NCBI GenBank assembly: GCA_964250215.1
Contig: CAXUEX010000099.1
Coordinates: 1-10,597 of the forward strand
Length of the DNA stretch: 10,597 nt
Reading direction: 5' to 3'
Source: DAIDJM01 sp964250215
Lineage (GTDB): Bacteria; Pseudomonadota; Alphaproteobacteria; Acetobacterales; Acetobacteraceae
A program made the position numbers and the translations under genes. Positions 7,085-10,597 of the stretch are shown piece after piece. The notes beneath the pieces were generated by a model. That model was not told where the DNA came from. It ran no database searches and saw only the letters and a program-made list of their open reading frames with translations. Each line of letters begins with the position of its first letter. The stretch's first letter is position 1.

Positions 7085-7398
7085 TCATCCTCTCCGGCAT
7101 CGGCGGGCGGTTTTTCGCCGTTGATGCAGGCACGCAGCACCTGGCTTGGGCGGAACACCAGCACGCGCCGCGGCAGGATGGGCACTTCCACGCCGGTTTT
7201 CGGGTTGCGGCCGATCCGGCGCCCCTTCTGGCGCACAGAAAAGGTGCCGAACCCGCTGATCTTAACGGATTCCCCTGATTCCAGCGCGCTCGCGAGCCGG
7301 GCCAGGACATCCTCCAGGAGCACCGCGGATTCATTCCGCGACAGGCCCACCTGCGTGTAGATCCGCTCGGCCAAGTGCGCGCGCGTCAGCGTCTGCAT
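7081..7398 (-). CDS. ihfA: Integration host factor subunit alpha, 105 aa
   Basis: This is an HU/IHF-family DNA-bending protein that pairs with the beta subunit to bend DNA in replication, recombination and transcription. It begins MQTLTRAHLAERIYTQVGLS and shows the family body in order: helices with NESAVLLEDVLARLASALE (22-40), beta segment VKISGFGTFSVRQKGRRIG (45-63), then GRNPKTGVEVPIL (63-75), whose Pro sits at the tip of the DNA-intercalating arm, and VLVFRPSQVLRACING (79-94). Length and the LTRAHLAE start match IhfA rather than HU. I chose ATG 7398 because the longer version from GTG 7443 would add 15 residues unlike the family. No ribosome site precedes the ATG. The stop overlaps the merR ATG. 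Confidence 0.94.
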   Translation of the reverse strand: MQTLTRAHLAERIYTQVGLSRNESAVLLEDVLARLASALESGESVKISGFGTFSVRQKGRRIGRNPKTGVEVPILPRRVLVFRPSQVLRACINGEKPPADAGEDE

Positions 7399-7405
7399 GC
7401 GTGGG

Positions 7406-7434
7406 AACGTATCGGCGGCGGCGCGAAGCGTCAA
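7406..7434 (-). promoter_or_regulatory. Candidate promoter for ihfA, possibly leaderless
   Basis: On the minus strand TTGACG (7434-7429) is followed after 17 nt by TACGTT (7411-7406). The first hexamer is close to the sigma70/RpoD -35 consensus; the second keeps only the three most conserved -10 positions. Transcription would begin about 7-8 nt further, at or next to the A of ATG 7398. That would explain the lack of a ribosome site before ihfA. This is a reading by eye. Confidence 0.35.
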
Positions 7435-7480
7435 CGAAATCACGTAGTTTGAAAGAGTTAGTTGTTATCTTTTCAGCGCG

Positions 7481-7500
7481 GTCGCGCCGACAGTCGCGCC
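7481..7500. repeat. Direct repeat GTCGCGCC, period 12
   Basis: Two identical 8-mers, GTCGCGCC at 7481-7488 and 7493-7500, are separated by GACA in the fabH-ihfA spacer. They border an AT-rich stretch (about 7444-7476) unusual for this GC-rich window. Near-helical spacing fits a protein binding site, but it may be chance in GC-rich DNA. Confidence 0.3.
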
Positions 7501-7519
7501 CGGAGCAGGGAAAGGTCTT

Positions 7520-7545
7520 TGCTTCTCTCTTTCAAGAAAGAAGCA
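7520..7545 (-). other. Hairpin just after the fabH stop; possible 3'-end element or dispersed repeat
   Basis: The minus-strand RNA forms an 11-bp stem with one G-U pair and a UGAA loop: UGCUUCUUUCU (7545-7535) with AGAGAGAAGCA (7530-7520). It starts 3 nt after the fabH stop. No U-run follows, so it is not a standard terminator; it may stabilise or process the fabH 3' end. The flank reading AAAGGTCTTTGCTTCT on the plus strand resembles short intergenic sequences I recall from Acetobacteraceae genomes. Confidence 0.55.
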
Positions 7546-7548
7546 TCT

Positions 7549-8526
7549 TCAATACCTTAGCAGCGCCGACCCCCAAGTCATCCCGCCCCCTAATGCTTCC
7601 ATGAGAACAAGGTCGCCCCGCTTCACACGCCCATCCCCCACCGCTTCCGCCAGCGCCAGCGGGATCGAAGCCGCCGACGTATTCGCGTGCCGGTCCACGG
7701 TCAGCACCACGCGCTCCGGCGCCAGCCCCAGGCGCTTGCCCATGGCCTCGATGATCCGCCGGTTCGCCTGGTGCGGCACCAGCCAATCCACATCGCCGTG
7801 CGTCAACCCGTTCGCGGTCAGCGCTTCCTCCACGGCGGCGGCCAGCTTCACCACGGCGTGGCGGAACACCTCCGGCCCGCGCATCACCAGGTGGCCCGGC
7901 CGGTGCGCCTGACCGACGGCGCCGTCCACATACAGCAGGTCGCCGAGCGAGCCCTCGGAATGCAGATGGGTGGAGAGCACGCCGGGCCCGTCGGCCGGCC
8001 CGGCGCGCAGCACGAACGCGCCCGCGCCATCGCCGAACAGCACGCAGGTGGTGCGGTCCTGCCAGTTCAGGATGCGCGAATACACCTCACTGCCGATCAC
8101 CAGCACGGTGCGCACATTGCCCTGCCGGATGAACAGATCGGCCAGCGCCAGCGCGTAGATGAAGCCGCTGCACGCGGCCGACACGTCGAAGGCGAAGCCG
8201 CGCTTGATCCCCAGCGCCGCCTGCACGCGCACGGCGGTGGCCGGAAACGCCTCGTCGGGCGTGGAGGTGGCCAGGATCACCGCATCCACCTCGCCCGCTT
8301 CGATGCCGGCCTGCCGCAGCGCCGCCTCGGCAGCGCGCGCGCCGAGGAACGTCGCGGTCTCGTGCGGCCCCGCGATGTGCCGCTGGCGGATGCCGGTGCG
8401 CTCCACGATCCAGGCATCCGACGTGTCCACGGTGCGGGACAGTTCCTCGTTGGTCACGCAGCGCTCGGGCAGGTGCCCGCCCACGCCCAGCAGCGTGGCG
8501 CGCCGCCCTGCGTCGGCCGCGCTCAC
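7549..8526 (-). CDS. fabH: Beta-ketoacyl-ACP synthase III (KAS III), 325 aa
   Basis: FabH starts type II fatty acid synthesis by condensing acetyl-CoA (or another acyl-CoA) with malonyl-ACP in the cytoplasm. The Cys-His-Asn catalytic triad is visible: C119 in DVSAACSGFIYAL, H252 in WLVPHQANRRII and N282 in RHANTSAASIPLAL. Other family marks are LPERCVTNEEL (19-29), TSDAWIVERTGIRQRHI (35-51), RTTCVLFGDGAGAFVL (158-173) and the end GGGMTWGSALLRY. I place the start at GTG 8526, which overlaps the plsX stop as GTGA and gives the usual family length with MSAADAGRRATLLGVGGHLP at the front; an upstream extension is open but lies inside plsX. The primer acyl specificity cannot be read from sequence. 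Coupling with plsX places both acyl-chain entry enzymes under shared expression. Confidence 0.95.
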   Translation of the reverse strand: MSAADAGRRATLLGVGGHLPERCVTNEELSRTVDTSDAWIVERTGIRQRHIAGPHETATFLGARAAEAALRQAGIEAGEVDAVILATSTPDEAFPATAVRVQAALGIKRGFAFDVSAACSGFIYALALADLFIRQGNVRTVLVIGSEVYSRILNWQDRTTCVLFGDGAGAFVLRAGPADGPGVLSTHLHSEGSLGDLLYVDGAVGQAHRPGHLVMRGPEVFRHAVVKLAAAVEEALTANGLTHGDVDWLVPHQANRRIIEAMGKRLGLAPERVVLTVDRHANTSAASIPLALAEAVGDGRVKRGDLVLMEALGGGMTWGSALLRY

Positions 8527-9599
8527 GAAGCCTGCCGGGTCGCCGCCAGCCTCTGCGGCCCCAGCACCGGCACGGTGCCCGGCATCACGGTCTCGATCCG
8601 GCCCAGACCCTCGCGGATGCGTTCGTTGAAACGATGCGTTACCATATCGATCCCGACATCGGCCGCATGCGCGAAACCCTCCGCATCCGTGCCGCCATGC
8701 GATTTCACCACCACCCCGTTCAGCCCCAGCAGCACGGCGCCGTTGTAGCGGCGCGGATCCAGCCACACGCGCATCTGATCCAGCCCCGACCGCGCCAGCA
8801 GGTAGCCGAGCTTGGCCGACAGGCTGCTGGAGAAAATCTGCTTCAGCAGATCGCCCACCAGCTTCAGCGCACCCTCGCCGGTTTTCAGCGCCACGTTGCC
8901 GGAAAACCCGTCGCTCACCACGATGTCGGCGGTGCCGGCCGCGATATCGTGACCCTCCACAAAACCCAGGAACTGCTCCGCCACGTGCGAGCGGCGCAGA
9001 ATCTCGGCCGCGGCGCGAATGCTCTCGTCGCCCTTCTGCTCCTCCGACCCCACGTTCAGCAGCCCGATCGACGGCGCCGTGAGACCCAGCACGGTGCGCG
9101 CGAACATCTCGCCGAGCAGCGCGAACTCCACCAGGTTGCGGGTGTCGCAGGCGATGTTGGCGCCCAGATCGAGCATCACCACGTCGCCCCGCGCCGAGGG
9201 CATGATCGCCGCCAGCGCCGGCCGGTCGATGCCGGCGAGCCGCTTGATGCGGCGCGAGGAAAGCGCCAGCAGCGCGCCCGTGTTGCCGGCCGAAACCACG
9301 CCATGGGCGCAGCCTTCCGCCACCGCATCAATCGCGACGCCCATGGAGGACGCCTTCATGCGGATCGCCGCCGCCACCTTGCAGTCGTTGCCCACGATGT
9401 CGGGCGCGTGGCGGATTTCCGCGGCTTCCCGCGCGCGGCGGTGGCGCGCCAACAACGGCCCCAGCCGCGCCTCGTCGCCGCAGAGCAGAAAACGCGCGCC
9501 GGGATGGCGCTCGGCCGTCAGCGCCAGGCCCGCCACCACGCAATCGGGTGCGTGGTCGCCGCCCATCGCATCCACCGCCAGCGTGAAGCTTTCCTTCAC
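8523..9599 (-). CDS. plsX: Phosphate acyltransferase PlsX, 358 aa
   Basis: PlsX converts acyl-ACP and inorganic phosphate to acyl-phosphate, the donor for PlsY in membrane phospholipid synthesis; it is a peripheral membrane enzyme. Family motifs occur in order: LAVDAMGGDHAPD (7-19), GVVSAGNTGALLA (100-112), MLDLGANIACD (142-152), LLNVGSEEQKG (180-190), VVSDGFSGNVALKT (227-240), DPRRYNGAVLLGLNGVVVKS (281-300) and HGGTDAEGFAHA (301-312). The length is normal. The start is GTG 9599; no other ATG or GTG in frame lies between it and the rpmF stop, and the conserved VDAMGG begins at residue 9 as usual. The ribosome site (AGG a few nt upstream) is weak. The 82-nt gap to rpmF is GC-rich and shows no terminator. 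The stop overlaps the fabH start. Confidence 0.96.
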   Translation of the reverse strand: MKESFTLAVDAMGGDHAPDCVVAGLALTAERHPGARFLLCGDEARLGPLLARHRRAREAAEIRHAPDIVGNDCKVAAAIRMKASSMGVAIDAVAEGCAHGVVSAGNTGALLALSSRRIKRLAGIDRPALAAIMPSARGDVVMLDLGANIACDTRNLVEFALLGEMFARTVLGLTAPSIGLLNVGSEEQKGDESIRAAAEILRRSHVAEQFLGFVEGHDIAAGTADIVVSDGFSGNVALKTGEGALKLVGDLLKQIFSSSLSAKLGYLLARSGLDQMRVWLDPRRYNGAVLLGLNGVVVKSHGGTDAEGFAHAADVGIDMVTHRFNERIREGLGRIETVMPGTVPVLGPQRLAATRQAS

Positions 9600-9681
9600 G
9601 GCCCTGCTCGCAGCCCCAATCCGGCCCTCGTGCGGCGCCGCATCCCCCGCCTGCCCGGCAGCGGCCCCGGCGCCCGCATGC

Positions 9682-9885
9682 TCAGACGCGGACCGCGCCC
9701 TTCAGCGCCCGCCCGGCCGTCGCCACCTCGCGGCCGTCGTAATGGCCGCAATGCGCGCACACGTGATGCGGCCGCTTCAGCTCGCCGCAATTGCTGCACT
9801 CGGCGTGCGCTTCGGGGCGCAGGGCCTGGTGGCTGCGGCGCATGCCCGCCCGGCTGGGCGAGGTTTTCCGCTTGGGAACGGCCAT
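9682..9885 (-). CDS. rpmF: Large ribosomal subunit protein bL32, 67 aa
   Basis: The protein opens MAVPKRKTSPSRAGMRRSHQ, the standard bL32 start, followed by a zinc ribbon with four cysteines: C30-x2-C33 in CSNCGELKRPHHVC and C43-x2-C46 in CAHCG, then HYDGREV. It is therefore the zinc-binding (C+) form. GGAG lies 7-8 nt before the ATG, the clearest ribosome site of this run. It sits between yceD and plsX, the arrangement common to many bacteria. The C-terminal tail ALKGAVRV is short and ordinary. Length and composition match the family. Confidence 0.98.
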   Translation of the reverse strand: MAVPKRKTSPSRAGMRRSHQALRPEAHAECSNCGELKRPHHVCAHCGHYDGREVATAGRALKGAVRV

Positions 9886-9975
9886 GCTGGTCTCCGAGAA
9901 GAATTCCGCGCGCGATGCAGCGGCGCGTACGTCGATAAAACAGGGAGCCGGGGCGGATAACAGAGGTCCGGCAGA

Positions 9976-10011
9976 TCGGCAAGCCGGTTGCCGACCGTCC
10001 GTCGTCGGTCG
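9976..10011 (-). other. Two overlapping, mutually exclusive hairpins between yceD and rpmF
   Basis: Hairpin one pairs CGACCG (9992-9997) with CGGTCG (10006-10011) around an 8-nt loop and begins directly after the yceD stop. Hairpin two pairs TCGGCAA (9976-9982) with TTGCCGA (9988-9994) around GCCGG. They share 9992-9994, so only one can be complete at a time. No U-run follows, so neither is a standard terminator. Confidence 0.4.
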
Positions 10012-10581
10012 TCAGTCTTCCGATTGGCTTTGGCGGTCGATCGTGGGGCGCAGGCGGGACAGCACTTCGAACGCGTTGCGCCTGGGGCGTTCGGGTTCGG
10101 GCGCCAGCAGCGCGTCCGGCTTGCGCGGAAACGGGTCTAACGCCAGCGCCAGTTGCTCGGCGGCGGCCTCGCCCAGATCCAGCGTGCCGCCCGCATAGGC
10201 CAGCTCGTCCGCCGCTTCCAGATCCAGCGCATCGGAAAGCCGGTCCTCGGGCACGAAACGCACCTGGAACGCCTCGTCGATGCCGGCCTCGAACGGCTCC
10301 AGCGAAACCACGCATACCTGCACCACGCGCGCCCGCAGCCGGCCAGTACCCAGCACCTCCCCGGGCTCGCCGGGGCGCAGATCGAAGCCGCAGGTGAGCG
10401 CGCGCACCGCCAGCAGCCCCAGGCGGCGAGCCACGGCCGCACGCTCGGCTTCGCTGCTATCCACCAGCACCGCCGCCTGCTCGCCCAGGCCAAGCCCTAA
10501 GCGGGCCAAGCCCTGAACGGGCCAAAGCCTTGAGCGGGCAGGGGGGGGGCAGAGAAGGAGAGTCTTGTGGACCAACCCCAT
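10012..10581 (-). CDS. yceD: YceD/DUF177 family protein (23S rRNA accumulation), start uncertain, up to 189 aa
   Basis: The body from about residue 33 fits DUF177/YceD: SEAERAAVARRLGLLAVRAL (43-62) then FDLRPG, the strand-turn ARVVQVCVVSLEPFEAGIDE (84-103), FQVRFVPED, and the C-terminal GGTLDLGEAAAEQLALALDPFPRKPDALL, which is very typical. In the family YceD is needed for normal 23S rRNA levels, and the gene is almost always next to rpmF, as here. The start is not settled. ATG 10581 has no ribosome site and the frame stays open beyond it to the window edge. Residues 11-30 are encoded by a C9 tract and a repeat of about 16 bp, and do not show the usual FSRPV-type beginning, though SRLWPVQGLARLG may be a distorted form. 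The stop is TGA 10012. The family call is firm, the first 30 residues doubtful. Confidence 0.82.
   Translation of the reverse strand: MGLVHKTLLLCPPPARSRLWPVQGLARLGLGLGEQAAVLVDSSEAERAAVARRLGLLAVRALTCGFDLRPGEPGEVLGTGRLRARVVQVCVVSLEPFEAGIDEAFQVRFVPEDRLSDALDLEAADELAYAGGTLDLGEAAAEQLALALDPFPRKPDALLAPEPERPRRNAFEVLSRLRPTIDRQSQSED
10491..10539. repeat. Three-copy degenerate tandem repeat, unit 16-17 bp, in the yceD 5' region
   Basis: Plus-strand units are CAAGCCCTAAGCGGGC (10491-10506), CAAGCCCTGAACGGGC (10507-10522) and CAAAGCCTTGAGCGGGC (10523-10539). The first two differ at 2 of 16 positions; the third has one extra base and two further changes. Each unit holds a small GCCC...GGGC-type inverted repeat. 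Because 16 and 17 are not multiples of three, each unit is read in a different frame. Confidence 0.85.
10541..10549. repeat. Homopolymer G9 (C9 on the coding strand)
   Basis: Nine consecutive G lie 1 bp beyond the tandem repeat, within the frame assigned to the yceD N-terminus (Pro-Pro-Pro at residues 12-14). It is the longest homopolymer I noticed in the window and a likely slippage or sequencing-error site. Confidence 0.9.
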
Positions 10582-10597
10582 TTCGAGGCTGATCTTG

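Noticed and set aside
7399..7443. N-terminal extension of IhfA from GTG 7443
   Set aside because: The 15 extra residues are outside the family norm and the region fits a promoter better.
7549..8766. Longer 405-residue version of FabH
   Set aside because: The extra 80 residues overlap plsX in another frame and do not resemble FabH; GTG 8526 gives the normal length and a GTGA overlap.
8634..9938. Plus-strand open frame opposite plsX and rpmF
   Set aside because: Same antisense artefact; the minus-strand genes are unambiguous.
1..10597. CRISPR array, insertion sequence, phage or toxin-antitoxin genes
   Set aside because: No regularly spaced repeats, transposase motifs, terminal inverted repeats or matching small gene pairs were seen.

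Overview
The window is a single-strand block: every gene I can support reads on the minus strand, from right (10597) to left (1). High GC, the order yceD-rpmF-plsX-fabH-ihfA-merR, a proline tRNA nearby and many GTG starts point to an alphaproteobacterium. Acetobacteraceae or a close relative is my best guess, from recollection of synteny and sequence style, not from a search.

Right part (about 6548-10597): the conserved housekeeping run. It holds a YceD/DUF177 protein (linked in the family to 23S rRNA accumulation), ribosomal protein L32, PlsX and FabH (entry points of phospholipid and fatty acid synthesis), IHF alpha, and a MerR-family regulator. plsX/fabH and ihfA/merR overlap by 4 nt (GTGA and ATGA), so translation is probably coupled. 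Short spacers carry hairpins after yceD and after fabH, and a possible near-leaderless promoter for ihfA. The yceD 5' end holds a C9 tract and a three-copy repeat of about 16 bp, so its start is uncertain.

Middle (2088 to about 6459): a two-gene RND efflux module, a periplasmic adaptor followed after 4 nt by a 1047-residue HAE1-type inner-membrane pump. No outer-membrane channel gene follows. The N-terminus of the adaptor looks split between two reading frames.

Left (1-2027): a tRNA-Pro(GGG) with encoded CCA ends 19 nt before the ATG of a ferredoxin-reductase-like FAD/NAD(P)H oxidoreductase. That gene overlaps a small flavin reductase by ATGA, which overlaps by TGATG the start of a gene running off the left edge. 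The visible 76 residues of this last gene carry one copy of a YLxxxxDVAxAVxxG-type module. These three coupled genes are the least explained part of the window.

No stretch over 300 bases lacks a gene. I saw no insertion sequence, CRISPR array, phage gene or convincing intrinsic terminator. I do not claim a new system here; the best leads are the tRNA-linked flavin-enzyme operon, the adaptor frame conflict and the repeat at the start of yceD.
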